Notes: generated from the sequence alone by a model not told the origin. Counted from the first letter of the stretch, positions 6,979 to 16,202 are shown. The stretch: 38,806 nucleotides of DNA from Nocardia wallacei (GCF_029868745.1 NZ_JARWOP010000076.1:1-38806); one strand, 5' to 3'. Numbers and translations: made by a program.

Positions 6979-9540
6979 CTATTTCCCGTGCGTGGCGCTC
7001 TCGGCGACAGCGCTGCCGACCGGCACCTCGGGCATACCCAGCAGGACCGGGACCTTGCGCTCGCCGCTGTCGTCGAAGCCGATGGTCGGGTCGCTCTGGT
7101 CCGGCGCGTTGACGAAGGACACGAACCGCGACAGCTTCTCCGGGTCCTCCAGCACCGCCGACCACTCGTCCTTGTACCCGGCGACGTGCTGGGCCATGGC
7201 CGCCTCCAGCTCGTCCGCGATGCCCAGCGAGTCCTCGCACACGACCTGCTTGACGTGCTCGATGCCACCTTCCAGCGCCTCCTGCCAGGGCGCGGTGCGC
7301 TGCAGCCGGTCGGCGGTGCGGATGTAGAACATCAGGTAGCGGTCGATGTATTTGATCAGCGTCTCGTCGTCGAGATCGCCTGCCAGCAGCACCGCGTGCT
7401 TGGGCGTGAGGCCGCCGTTGCCGCCGACGTACAGGTTCCACCCGTTCTCGGTGGCGATGACGCCGACGTCCTTGCCGCGCGCCTCGGCGCATTCGCGGGC
7501 GCACCCGGACACGGCCAGCTTCAGCTTGTGCGGCGACCGCAGCCCGCGGTACCGCTTCTCCAGCAGCACCGCCATGCCGACCGAATCCTGCTGGCCGTAG
7601 CGGCACCAGGTGGACCCGACGCAGCTCTTCACGGTGCGCAGCGACTTGCCGTAGGCGTGCCCGGATTCCATGCCGACATCGACCAGGCGCTGCCAGATCT
7701 TCGGCAGTTGCTCGACCCGCGCGCCGAACAGGTCGATGCGCTGACCACCGGTGACCTTCACGTAGAGACCGAAATCCTTGGCGATCTGGCCGATTTCGAT
7801 CAGCTGCTCGGGCGTGCACTCGCCGCCGGGCATCCGCGGCACCACCGAATAGGTGCCGTTCTTCTGCAGATTCGCGAGGAAGTGATCGTTGGTGTCCTGC
7901 AGCGCGGCCTGCTCACCCTCGAGGATGTGGTCGCTCGAGGTGGAGGCCAGGATCGAGGCGACCGTCGGCTTGCAGATGTCGCAGCCGGTTCCCCTGCCGT
8001 GCTTGGTGATCAGCTCGGAGAAGGTGCGGATGCCGGTGACCTGGATGATCTCGAACAGCTCCGCGCGCGACTGCTCGAAGTGCTCGCACAGCGCCTTGGA
8101 CATCTCCACGCCCGACTGCTCCAGCAGCTTCTTGAGCATGGGAACGCAACCGCCGCAGGAGGTTCCGGCCGAGGTGCAGCTCTTGATGCCGGGGATGTCG
8201 CAGGCGCCGTCCGCGATGGCGCCGCAGATGGCGCCCTTGGACACGTTGTTGCAGGAGCAGATCTGCGCCTCGTCGGGCAGCGCGTCGGCCCCCAGTTCTG
8301 CACCGGCGGGCGAGATCAGGGCCGCGGGCTCGGCGGGTAACTCGCTGCCGACCAGCGGGCGCAGCGCCGCGTACTGTGACGCGTCGCCGACCAGGATGCC
8401 GCCGAGCAGGGTCTTGGCGTCATCGGAGAGAACGAGTTTGGCGTAGGTGCCCTTGGCCGCGTCGTGCAGCACGACCGACAGCGCGCCCTCGGTCGTGCCG
8501 TGCGCGTCACCGAAGCTGGCCACGTCCACACCGAGCAGCTTCAGCTTGGTGGACAGGTCCGCGCCGGGGAATTCCCCTGCGCCGCCGAGCAATCGGTCCG
8601 CCACGATCTCCGCGGTGGTGTAGCCGGGGGCGACCAGGCCGTAGCAGGTCCCCTCCACGGCGGCCACCTCGCCGACGGCGTAGATGTGGGGATCGGAACT
8701 GCGCAGCCCGAGGTCGGTGATCACACCGCCGCGCGGCCCGACCTCCAGCCCGGCGTCGCGAGCGATCTGGTCGCGCGGGCGGACACCGGCGGAGAACACC
8801 ACCAGCGAGGCGTCGATGGTCGACTCGTCCGACAGCGTGACCCGCAGTCCCGCACCGTCTTCCACGGCCTCGATGGCGGAGGTGCCGACACCGGTGTGCA
8901 CGTGCAGCCCCAGATCGGTGACCAGGCGCTCCAGGATCGCGCCGCCGCCCTCGTCGACCTGCACCGGCATCAGCCGCGGCGCGAACTCGACCACGTGCGG
9001 GGTGATACCCATGAGCCGCAACGCATTCGCCGCTTCCAGCCCGAGCAGGCCGCCGCCGACCACGACGCCGACCGCGCCCGGCCCGGCCGCGTCGGCCGCC
9101 GCCCGGATGCCGTCGAGGTCCTCGATGGTGCGGTAGACGAAGCATTCGGGGCGGTCGTGGCCGGGCACCGGCGGCACGAAGGCGTACGAGCCGGTCGCGA
9201 GAACCAGTGCGTCGTAACCGATCACGTCACCGATGGAGGTGGTGACCTTGCGGGCGCCGCGGTCCACGTTCTCGGCGGAGACGCCCAGCCGCAGATCCAC
9301 CAGCGCGTCACCGGCGTACTCGTTGCCGGGCAGCGCCAGCGCGGTCGCGTCCCAGGCGCCGACGTAGGACGACAGGCCGACGCGGTCGTACGCCGGGCGC
9401 GGTTCCTCGCTGAGGATCACGACCTGCCAGCGGCCGTCGGTGTCGCGCGAGCGCAGGGCCTCGACGAACCGGTGGCCGACCATGCCGTGACCGACGACCA
9501 CCACGGTCTTGCGCTGCGCGGGTTCCACAGTGGGGTTCAT
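6979..9540 (-). CDS. nirB: Nitrite reductase [NAD(P)H] large subunit NirB
   Basis: This cytoplasmic enzyme reduces nitrite to ammonium with NAD(P)H. The 853 residues equal the length I recall for the mycobacterial protein. In order: an FAD/NAD(P)-binding oxidoreductase (VVVVGHGMVG near 13-22; second nucleotide-binding GGGLLGLEAA near 162-171), a BFD-like [2Fe-2S] domain (C428, C430, C462, C465) plus a further pair C520/C523, then the nitrite/sulfite reductase half-domains. The siroheme-[4Fe-4S] ligands are C640 and C646 (SCVGSTWCRYG) and C680 and C684 (SGCARECAEA). All key cysteines are present. The ATG at 9540 has GGAGGA about 5 bases upstream; an in-frame upstream extension belongs to narK sequence. 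It is 23 bp behind narK. Confidence 0.96.
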   Translation of the reverse strand: MNPTVEPAQRKTVVVVGHGMVGHRFVEALRSRDTDGRWQVVILSEEPRPAYDRVGLSSYVGAWDATALALPGNEYAGDALVDLRLGVSAENVDRGARKVTTSIGDVIGYDALVLATGSYAFVPPVPGHDRPECFVYRTIEDLDGIRAAADAAGPGAVGVVVGGGLLGLEAANALRLMGITPHVVEFAPRLMPVQVDEGGGAILERLVTDLGLHVHTGVGTSAIEAVEDGAGLRVTLSDESTIDASLVVFSAGVRPRDQIARDAGLEVGPRGGVITDLGLRSSDPHIYAVGEVAAVEGTCYGLVAPGYTTAEIVADRLLGGAGEFPGADLSTKLKLLGVDVASFGDAHGTTEGALSVVLHDAAKGTYAKLVLSDDAKTLLGGILVGDASQYAALRPLVGSELPAEPAALISPAGAELGADALPDEAQICSCNNVSKGAICGAIADGACDIPGIKSCTSAGTSCGGCVPMLKKLLEQSGVEMSKALCEHFEQSRAELFEIIQVTGIRTFSELITKHGRGTGCDICKPTVASILASTSSDHILEGEQAALQDTNDHFLANLQKNGTYSVVPRMPGGECTPEQLIEIGQIAKDFGLYVKVTGGQRIDLFGARVEQLPKIWQRLVDVGMESGHAYGKSLRTVKSCVGSTWCRYGQQDSVGMAVLLEKRYRGLRSPHKLKLAVSGCARECAEARGKDVGVIATENGWNLYVGGNGGLTPKHAVLLAGDLDDETLIKYIDRYLMFYIRTADRLQRTAPWQEALEGGIEHVKQVVCEDSLGIADELEAAMAQHVAGYKDEWSAVLEDPEKLSRFVSFVNAPDQSDPTIGFDDSGERKVPVLLGMPEVPVGSAVAESATHGK

Positions 9541-9563
9541 GTCTGTCCTCCGAATGGTTCTGG

Positions 9564-11057
9564 TCAGGCTCTGGGCCGACGGTTGGTGGACGGGGATCCA
9601 TTGCCGGACACGGGATTTCCGGATTCGAGTTCGGCCTCGAGCACGAACGTCTCGGCCTCCACCACGACATCGGGCTCGGGGCGCTGCCGCGCACTCGGAC
9701 GGCGCAGGAACACGGCCCAGCACACCGCGGCGCAGACCAGGTAGAACGCCATGAACACCCAGAAGGCGGTGGTAGCGGACTTGGTGGAGGCGTAGGAGGA
9801 GCGCAGCACCAGATTGATGCCGACCCCGCCGAGCGCACCGACCGCGCCGACGAAACCGATCAGCGCGCCCGAGGTGTTCTGCGACCAGGCCGCCCGCGTC
9901 GCCGAATCGGCTTGCAGGCTGCGGGATTTGGCGTCGAACACGGACGGGATGATCTTGGTGACCGCGCCGTTGCCGATCCCGGACACCACGAACAGAGCGA
10001 TGAAGCCGATCACCATCGCGGCCATCACCGCACCGGTGGGCACGTGGTTGTTACCGTCGGCGACCGCACTGGCGACGGCCACCGCGAGCGTCGCGAGCGT
10101 CATGGCGCCGAAGCTGTACAGCGTCACCCGGCTGCCGCCGAACCGGTCGGCCCACTTGCCGCCGTAGGGCCGGGTGATCGAGCCGAGCAGCGGGCCGATG
10201 AACGCGATCTGCGCGGCGTGCAGCGCCGCCTCGGCGGGCTTGCCGCCCCCGGCGACGAAGCTGACCTGCAGCACCTGCCCGAACGCGAAGCTGTATCCGA
10301 TGAACGAGCCGAATGTGCCGATGTAGAGGAACGCGATCGCCCACGACTGCGGCACCTTCAGCGCCGTGATCATGTAGGAGTAGTCGGCCTTCTGGTTGCG
10401 CACGTTGTCCATGTAGAGCGCCGCGCCGGTGGCCGCGGTGACGATCAGCGCCAGGTACACCAGGCACACGACCGAGGCGTGCCCGTAGGCGCTGCCCAGA
10501 GTCGCGATGACGGCCAGGCCGATCAGCTGGATCACCGGGACGCCGACATTGCCGCCGCCCGCGTTGAGGCCCAGCGCCCAGCCCTTGAGCCGCTGCGGGT
10601 AGAAGACGTTGATATTGGCCATCGACGAGGCGAAGTTGCCGCCGCCCAATCCCGCGAACGCCCCCACGATCAAGAAGGTCGTGAACGAGGTGCCGGGCTG
10701 GTTGATGAAGTACAGCGTCAGCAGCACCGGTACCAGCAGCGCGAGCGCCGAGAAGATGGTCCAGTTCCGGCCACCGAACTTGGCCGTGGCGACCGTGTAG
10801 GGAATCCGCAGCACGCCGCCGACCAGCGTCGGAACCGCGCCGAGGAAGAACTTGCCCGCCGTGTCGATGTGGAACAGGTCGGTGGGCATGAACAGCACCA
10901 TCACCGACCAGATCGACCACACCGAGAACCCGATGTGCTCGGCGAAGACCGACCAGATCAGGTTGCGGCGGGCAATGTTCTTGCCGCCCGCTTCCCAAGC
11001 CTCGACGTCCTCGGCATCCCAATGCTCTATGTCGTGACTGCGCGTCAGCGTGCTCAC
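9564..11057 (-). CDS. narK: NarK-family nitrate/nitrite transporter
   Basis: The 497-residue MFS protein has about 12 hydrophobic helices and the nitrate/nitrite porter signature GAFAGLGGGNFASSMANINV with FYPQRLKGWALGLNAGGGNV, plus the second-half counterpart VSGIGNGAVTKIIPSVF. It imports nitrate and/or exports nitrite across the cytoplasmic membrane. The start is GTG 11057, because AGGAGG lies 7 bases upstream and the protein then begins STLTRSHDIEHWDAEDVE; an ATG at 11135 has no ribosome-binding site. It is the first gene of the narK-nirB-nirD-hemD-cbiX operon, so transport precedes reduction. A distinct paralogue lies at 21075-22559. Confidence 0.94.
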   Translation of the reverse strand: MSTLTRSHDIEHWDAEDVEAWEAGGKNIARRNLIWSVFAEHIGFSVWSIWSVMVLFMPTDLFHIDTAGKFFLGAVPTLVGGVLRIPYTVATAKFGGRNWTIFSALALLVPVLLTLYFINQPGTSFTTFLIVGAFAGLGGGNFASSMANINVFYPQRLKGWALGLNAGGGNVGVPVIQLIGLAVIATLGSAYGHASVVCLVYLALIVTAATGAALYMDNVRNQKADYSYMITALKVPQSWAIAFLYIGTFGSFIGYSFAFGQVLQVSFVAGGGKPAEAALHAAQIAFIGPLLGSITRPYGGKWADRFGGSRVTLYSFGAMTLATLAVAVASAVADGNNHVPTGAVMAAMVIGFIALFVVSGIGNGAVTKIIPSVFDAKSRSLQADSATRAAWSQNTSGALIGFVGAVGALGGVGINLVLRSSYASTKSATTAFWVFMAFYLVCAAVCWAVFLRRPSARQRPEPDVVVEAETFVLEAELESGNPVSGNGSPSTNRRPRA

Positions 11058-11760
11058 CAAGGGCCTCCTGAATTCCGGGATGGCCCCAAGGTAGGAAACC
11101 GGTATTGCGCCGATGCTGCGCGAAATGACCGTCAAATCAACGGTTGCTCACGATTGCCGGGACGAGTTCGTGAGAACCGGGTGAATGTTTCGTGCGTGTG
11201 ACACAACGGTTTCCGTGCGTCAAAAGAAGCCCACCAAAGGACGAGCGACCGGTGAGATCCACAGCAGCAAGTGTTTTGGCACACACCCACTTGCCGATGG
11301 CCACCATCTTGGCTCAGACCTCACCAGTCGGCAAGTTCTACGGTGAATTCGATACTGTCATCCCGGACAGGGACGGCCCGCCGGACTCCGATCTCGGTCG
11401 CGGAGTCGATACAGAGATTCACCGGGCTCAGGAACAGCCCATACGCCTCGTGGTGGCGCTCGAAAGCTCGCCGGCCACGCTGCCCCCGCAGGTTCAACCA
11501 CGCGACCGCGAACGTCGCACTACCGCAATCGCAGTGCCCGCCAAAGCGAACGCCCCAGATGCCAGGTCTGCTGCCACGGCCACGAACCGTACCGCTGTTT
11601 GCCTCAGCGAGGGACTCGGACGGAGGTGGATCAGCGCTACGTCCACTGGTTTGCCCGGTCATCGCAAATCTTGCTGCAGCTTGCGGCGCAGGCGTCCCGT
11701 GTAGGACGATCAGACACCGTTCTGGATGCTCTGAGCTGTTCGTTTGTGAGGGGGGAAGCG
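11058..11760. other. Upstream region of the nitrite operon and left flank of the accessory island
   Basis: About 700 bp hold the narK promoter region and the leader of the T7SS unit. GTGAC-N6-GTTTC at 11198-11213 weakly resembles a GlnR half-site pair read on the other strand. ORFs exist (for example minus 11321-11662, with a segment SPVNLCIDSATEIGVRRAVP, and a plus-strand frame from 11192), but neither has a recognisable family, a good ribosome-binding site or decisive codon bias. I therefore leave them uncalled. Confidence 0.5.
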
Positions 11761-12054
11761 GTGCAGGTCGATCCGGATGCCTTGCGGGCTTGGGCGAAGT
11801 GGCTGGATGGGCTGTCGGGCGAAATCAAGGGCCTCGGCGACGGTTTCACTAGTGCCGCCACTGGTGATCCGTTCCCCGGCACTGATCTGAGCGGGAGTGT
11901 TTACGCTGCTCGTGACCAGGTCAAATCGTCGCTTACGTCGTTCTCGACCAGACCTGCCGAGATGGCGCAGATCGCCAAGGGAACCGGCGACAAGTACCAG
12001 GTCGAAGACACCGCTTTCGCCGATCAACTGCGGGCGATGGGCGGGCTGCAATGA
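11761..12054 (+). CDS. EspC-like type VII secretion-associated protein
   Basis: The 97-residue helical protein opens with QVDPDALRAWAKWLDGLSGE after the GTG, resembling the EspC/DUF2580 family of small ESX-associated proteins. It has two predicted long helices around a central TDLSGSVYAARDQV turn, and ends with Y79-Q-V-E-D83, matching the general T7SS export motif YxxxD/E. It probably pairs with the downstream protein and carries the secretion signal. The GTG at 11761 is preceded by a GGGGGGAAG ribosome-binding site. Its stop overlaps the next start as ATGA, so the two are translated together in a 1:1 manner. Family assignment is inferred from pattern, not from a search. Confidence 0.75.
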   Translation: MQVDPDALRAWAKWLDGLSGEIKGLGDGFTSAATGDPFPGTDLSGSVYAARDQVKSSLTSFSTRPAEMAQIAKGTGDKYQVEDTAFADQLRAMGGLQ

Positions 12055-13938
12055 CCGGCCGCCCTACTCTTCTCATCTCCCAGGTCGAGAAGTGGAATAC
12101 CGACGTGCTCAGCACCGACGCGACAGCGTTGGGCGATCTGATGATCAAGGGCGACGGGATGTTGCAATCGATGCTCACCACCCAGGACGATCTGGCCGAG
12201 TCCTGGAAAGGCGCTGGTGCGGATGCCGCCGCGACGCGGGTGGTGAACGAGAAGACCGCCGGGAGTCACATCATGGGCCAGATCAACACCCTCAAAGGCG
12301 CTTACACCACCCAGCAGACCGCTTTGACCGACGCGAAGAATCTTGTTGTCACCAAACGGAATCTGTTCCAGGACGTGCGGGGGTTCGACGTGAAGGACGA
12401 CGGCACCGTGACCGCCGATACCAAGATCAAGCAGCTGGAGGGCGCAGGCAAGGATCGCGGCGATGTCACCGCCGCCCGGCTGAATCTGATGTACGAGGCC
12501 AGCCAATGCCAGCTGGAGCTGCTATCGGCATTGCAGAATGCGGACAACGCTGCGACCGCCGCGAAGGCACAGATCGACCTCGCCAAGGCCGAACTGGGAA
12601 AGGTCACGCTGCTGGAGGCGCCACCGAAGGGGATCCGGGCTATGTACCAAGGTTTGACGCATCCGGAGACAGCCAAACCGTCCGAGCTACCGCCGATCGT
12701 AGGCGAGGCCCTGACACTCGAACAGGGCATCCCGCTCACAGTCACCAACCCGGACGGCTCGACCAAGACGGTCACCCCGAATCCGGACGGCACCATGACA
12801 GTCTCGACCTCCCTGCAACAACCGGATGGATCCACGCTTACCACGGAGACCACCGGCAACAAGCCACCCGTCACCACCGTGTCGACACCCCACTCCGACG
12901 GGTCGGGCATTGTCGACATGACTGTCACCGGCGCGGACGGGAAGCAGCAGCGATACCAGAAGGTGCCGGACGGCAGTGACAAGACGAGTATCTACTCGAT
13001 GAACGCTGACGGTTCAGAATGGGGGCACGGTCACCGACAAGTACGGGCAGGGCGGTGTCATCGACCGGCAATGGCAGCGCCCGGACGGGTTCCGTGCATT
13101 CGAACAGTATGTGCCGGGACCGGATGGTCAGTTGCATCTGGTCGGCACAGCGAATTCCGCTGGGATGCAATCGCAGATGCAGCCGGACGGTACTGTGAAT
13201 ACCAGCTACCCGGACGGTAGGACGGCGATGACGAAACTGTTTCCGGACGGCCGCATAGTGACACAGTTCCCAGACGGTTCGATGCTTCAGTACGATCCGA
13301 GCCAAGCACCGCCGAGTACGCCCAAACAGACTATCTGGGACAACGTGAAGTCGTTCACCGGCACAGAATGGAACAGCTTGCACGCATCGACCACGGACAC
13401 GGTTGTGACGCATCCCCTCGCAACCGGATTCTCAGGTGCGACAGCTGCGGGCGCGGAATGGGCAAAAGCGGGTGGGGCATCGATGGCAGGTCACGCGGGG
13501 GCTGCGATGGCAGAGTCTCATATCAACCAGATGCGGGCTCTTCAGATGCTCGACTCCGGTACTCCGGGTGCGGGACATGCGTTCACCGGCGCATTGGATT
13601 CCACCACCGATGCCGCGACCAAGGCAGAAATCGGGCAATTGCTCAAGGCGGACAGCAGGGCACTCGCTGGAATTCCACTCGGCGCTGCCGTCAACGCATA
13701 CGTCAACTGGGATGATTGGAAATATCACGGGAAGCCGGGTGATGAAGCCATCGCGAACGCAGCAGGCGGCACCGCCGGAGGGTGGGCGGGGGCCGCAGCT
13801 GGCGCGTGGGTGGGAGCCGCCGTCTGTTCTCCGTTCCCGCTGATCGGACAGGCGTTCTGTGCAGGGGTCGGAGCGGGGTTGCTCGGATTCGGCGTTGGTG
13901 CAGGTGGGGCTTGGGCGGCCGAGCAACCATTCAAGTGA
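12051..13938 (+). pseudogene. Large WXG-like T7SS effector with PDG repeats and glycine-zipper C-terminus, frameshifted
   Basis: Two frames make one gene. The first (from ATG 12051) gives residues 1-325: a helical WXG-like domain (W52-K53-G54 in ESWKGAGADAA; amphipathic helices to about 190), then repeats of NPDGS/QPDGS type. At G5 (13021-13025) the meaningful sequence moves to the +1 frame (TVTDKYGQGGVIDRQW) and continues to 13938; removing one G gives a 628-residue protein. Repeats containing PDG continue to about residue 430. The last ~60 residues are glycine/alanine-rich and hydrophobic (GGTAGGWAGAAAGAWVGA; GVGAGLLGFGVGAGGAWA), as in membrane-inserting glycine zippers. With the EspC-like gene before it and a membrane protein after it, this looks like a secreted polymorphic toxin acting on membranes. 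The frameshift could be a sequencing error, an inactivating mutation or phase variation. Confidence 0.75.
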
Positions 13939-13959
13939 CCTCATCCATAGGGAGATGCA

Positions 13960-14850
13960 TTGTCCGAGAATCACTCCGGAGCGATGACTACGCCGCTGCT
14001 GCCATGGGCAGCCGAGTGGGGTGGGCAACGACCACGTGGAAACCTTGTCTTCGCCACCATTGTCGTACTATTTCTGCTCGTTGTGTCGGTACCATTCGCA
14101 ATCGGCGCCGCAAAACAAGATGACATGGGTCGGATCATCTTCGGTGCAGCAATGTTCCTCGTTGCGCTGACATCGTTGATCGCTGTCATCCCGATTCTCC
14201 GTGTGCGGCGTAAGAGACTTCCACGAGACATAGAAACCTCAGCCGCTGTTAACAATTCTCCCGGAGTCAGGATCTTCTACCTGTCCTCTTGGCGGAGAAC
14301 TCTCCTACTCTGGCTCACTGCCGGAGCAGTCTTCCTGGTCATCCGAGGATGGCTGTTCTTCAAGCAGCTTTCCGACGGAAGCGAAAGCTCTGCGCGATCC
14401 GGGCTATCCGCCGGGGGGCTGGTTATCGTAGTCATCGTGGTCGGGATGATCGCGATTTTAGGAGGGTACCTGTTTTCATCTCGCCATAGCCGTGGGTTCG
14501 TGGCGCTTACCACCGACGGGGTCGTGCAGAGGCTGGGGCGCACAGTGAAACGGCTCCCGTGGTCTGAGATCGATGGGGTCTTTCCTGGGGTGCTGAACAA
14601 TGTCCACATTGTCGAAATCGCGCCTATGCCTGGCCGGAAGGTCGATATGGACTCCGGAAACAGCTGGCTAGACAATCTGCAGCGCGGATCGCTCGAGAGG
14701 TCGATCCAGGTTCCGGTGTGGGTGCTGGGAATGGATCCTGCCCTGTTTCTGTATCTTGTTCGTTTCTACTGGCAGCATCCCGAAGCCCGCCGAGAACTGG
14801 CATCCGAAGAGGTAGTCGACCGGATGCGAAACGGTGAACTGATGGGTTGA
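13960..14850 (+). CDS. Four-TM membrane protein with PH-like domain, candidate immunity protein
   Basis: The 296-residue protein has two pairs of transmembrane helices (about residues 28-49, 57-80, 112-134, 151-172) and then a soluble part with a bacterial PH-like pattern (GFVALTTDGVVQRLGRTVKR followed by LPWSEIDGVF), ending in RFYWQHPEARREL. It starts 21 bp after the effector gene. The start is taken as TTG 13960 with GGGAG 5 bases upstream; ATG 13984 is the alternative. No catalytic motif is visible. Position after a putative membrane-active T7SS effector suggests an immunity role comparable in logic to the membrane immunity protein of staphylococcal TspA. That role is inference only. Confidence 0.75.
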   Translation: MSENHSGAMTTPLLPWAAEWGGQRPRGNLVFATIVVLFLLVVSVPFAIGAAKQDDMGRIIFGAAMFLVALTSLIAVIPILRVRRKRLPRDIETSAAVNNSPGVRIFYLSSWRRTLLLWLTAGAVFLVIRGWLFFKQLSDGSESSARSGLSAGGLVIVVIVVGMIAILGGYLFSSRHSRGFVALTTDGVVQRLGRTVKRLPWSEIDGVFPGVLNNVHIVEIAPMPGRKVDMDSGNSWLDNLQRGSLERSIQVPVWVLGMDPALFLYLVRFYWQHPEARRELASEEVVDRMRNGELMG

Positions 14851-14875
14851 AAGGCAACCGGAAATACTCCGGCGA

Positions 14876-15745
14876 TCAAGAATCCCTGCTGAGCCGATCG
14901 CGTCTTTTCGCTGCTTCACGCCCGATGAGATCGCGTGCTGCCTCGCCGTGTACCGCCTGCTCGGACAGCAGAGCGAACATCCGCTCGTACAGCGCGATCT
15001 CGCGGGGCTGGGTGATCAACAGCTGGGCGCTCACCGTCTGGGTATCGACGAGCCGGTCGTCGTGTATAGCGAAGCCGTTGATCGCAGGCCCGCCGTAGAC
15101 TGCCCGCTCCGGCACGATCCCGAGAACCACGCGCGACAACGACATTGCGGTGAGAAGCCTGTCGAGCTGTCCGGCCATGACCGAGTCGTCCCCAGCAGTC
15201 GTTCGCAGCGCCTGTTCGGCGATCAGGAACGAGAGCCGATGATCGCCGCGGTAGAGCACCTGCTGGCGTTCGATCCCTGCCACCACGGCCTCGTCCAGAT
15301 TGCCGGGGGCACCATGGAATTCGATCATCCTGCCGAGAATCCATTCGAGGTATTCCGGAGTCTGGAGCAGACCGGGAACCACGTACAGCTCGTACCATCG
15401 AATCAGGCTTGTCTCCCCCTCCGCCTTCGCCAGCATGCGTTGGTGGTGACCGGTACCCGTGCCGAGAACTCTCCAGGACTCCATGTAGGCGGCATCGATA
15501 TTCCGCAGCGACGCAATCAGATCCGGCAAATGGTCGAGGCTTCCGGTGTGTGTGCACCAAGCCCGGAGGTCGGCATCCGACGGTATCTGTTTGCCGTACT
15601 CGATCTTGCTGATCTTCGACTCATGCCACCCTGCGAGTTCCGCCAGTTTGCGGCCCGTCAGCCCGGCATCACGACGAAACTCCCGAAGCCGCGCACCGAG
15701 AGAGCTTCTCGTTCCTCGCGGTCCCGCCTCCTTCTCGTATGTCAC
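14876..15745 (-). CDS. XRE regulator with DUF5753 domain
   Basis: The protein has 289 residues if started at GTG 15745. Residues about 15-70 are a helix-turn-helix (LGARLREFRRDAGLTGRKLA, then ELAGWHESKISKIEYGKQIP). The remainder is the DUF5753 domain (VVPGLLQTPEYLEWILGRM, RQQVLYRGDHRLSFLIAEQA, LGIVPERAVYGGPAINGF). Such Scr1-like proteins are common in actinomycetes, often beside DUF397 genes, and act as regulators or antitoxin-like partners. No DUF397 gene follows here. An in-frame ATG at 15844 would add 33 residues, but it would nearly abut the preceding gene. No strong ribosome-binding site favours either. It converges on the putative immunity gene with a 25-bp gap. Confidence 0.8.
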   Translation of the reverse strand: MTYEKEAGPRGTRSSLGARLREFRRDAGLTGRKLAELAGWHESKISKIEYGKQIPSDADLRAWCTHTGSLDHLPDLIASLRNIDAAYMESWRVLGTGTGHHQRMLAKAEGETSLIRWYELYVVPGLLQTPEYLEWILGRMIEFHGAPGNLDEAVVAGIERQQVLYRGDHRLSFLIAEQALRTTAGDDSVMAGQLDRLLTAMSLSRVVLGIVPERAVYGGPAINGFAIHDDRLVDTQTVSAQLLITQPREIALYERMFALLSEQAVHGEAARDLIGREAAKRRDRLSRDS

Positions 15746-15836
15746 CTGATGGCCCGCAGACTGGGAAACGGTATGAAAGTCACTGCGACTCGGGTCCTTT
15801 CGCCTGCGATGTTGTTCTGTCTCGGTTCCACGCGAG

Positions 15837-16202
15837 TCAGGCATCTGAGGGTGGTCTCACCATGACGGGTGATCCACCACGCCGCGGCGCTCCAGCCTTC
15901 CCCGCCTGGTAGGGGAATGATGTCCAGCGGGCGAAACTCATGCGCGGGGTGGCAGTTTCGACGTCCACGAGGCACATCAGCGCGTGCAGCTGGATCGCGT
16001 CGAGGTGGCCCGGCGACGGCACGATCACCGCGTCGACATCGGCGGCGCGGACCTGATCGGTCAGCGGGAGCACGGACGGTTCGGGCCAGTACAGGCGGTA
16101 GCCGAGTTGCCGCGCGAGCCTGCGGGCTCTCGCATCGTCCAACTCCGACCACGGACTGATGGTTGGATCAACCCACGCGAACGCGGTCGGATATGCCCTC
16201 AT
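15837..16202 (-). CDS. Nocardia-type orphan protein with resolvase-like fold
   Basis: This is a 121-residue protein with no named family. It shows the pattern of a catalytically dead resolvase-like domain: AFAWVDPTISPWSELDDARA, then ARQLGYRLYWPEPSVLPLTD, then VDAVIVPSPGHLDAIQLHAL. The layout (short strand, Rossmann-like helix, LGY, ADAV-VPS, HLD) is that of proteins often paired with DUF5753 regulators. No catalytic serine is visible. ATG 16202 has an AAGAGGAA ribosome-binding site and overlaps the upstream stop as ATGA. The last 30 residues are proline/arginine-rich, and another frame (HEFRPLDIIPLPGGEGWSAA) is also protein-like there, so a 3' frameshift is possible. Confidence 0.7.
   Translation of the reverse strand: MRAYPTAFAWVDPTISPWSELDDARARRLARQLGYRLYWPEPSVLPLTDQVRAADVDAVIVPSPGHLDAIQLHALMCLVDVETATPRMSFARWTSFPYQAGKAGAPRRGGSPVMVRPPSDA

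Noticed and set aside
6895..8340. 481-residue plus-strand frame opposite nirB
   Set aside because: Composition is that of an antisense shadow; nirB on the other strand has all catalytic cysteines.
9912..11201. 429-residue plus-strand frame opposite narK
   Set aside because: Highly charged, repetitive shadow without any family signature.
11198..11213. GlnR-like box upstream of narK
   Set aside because: Only a partial match to the direct-repeat consensus and 140 bp from the start; mentioned in the region entry but not called as a site.
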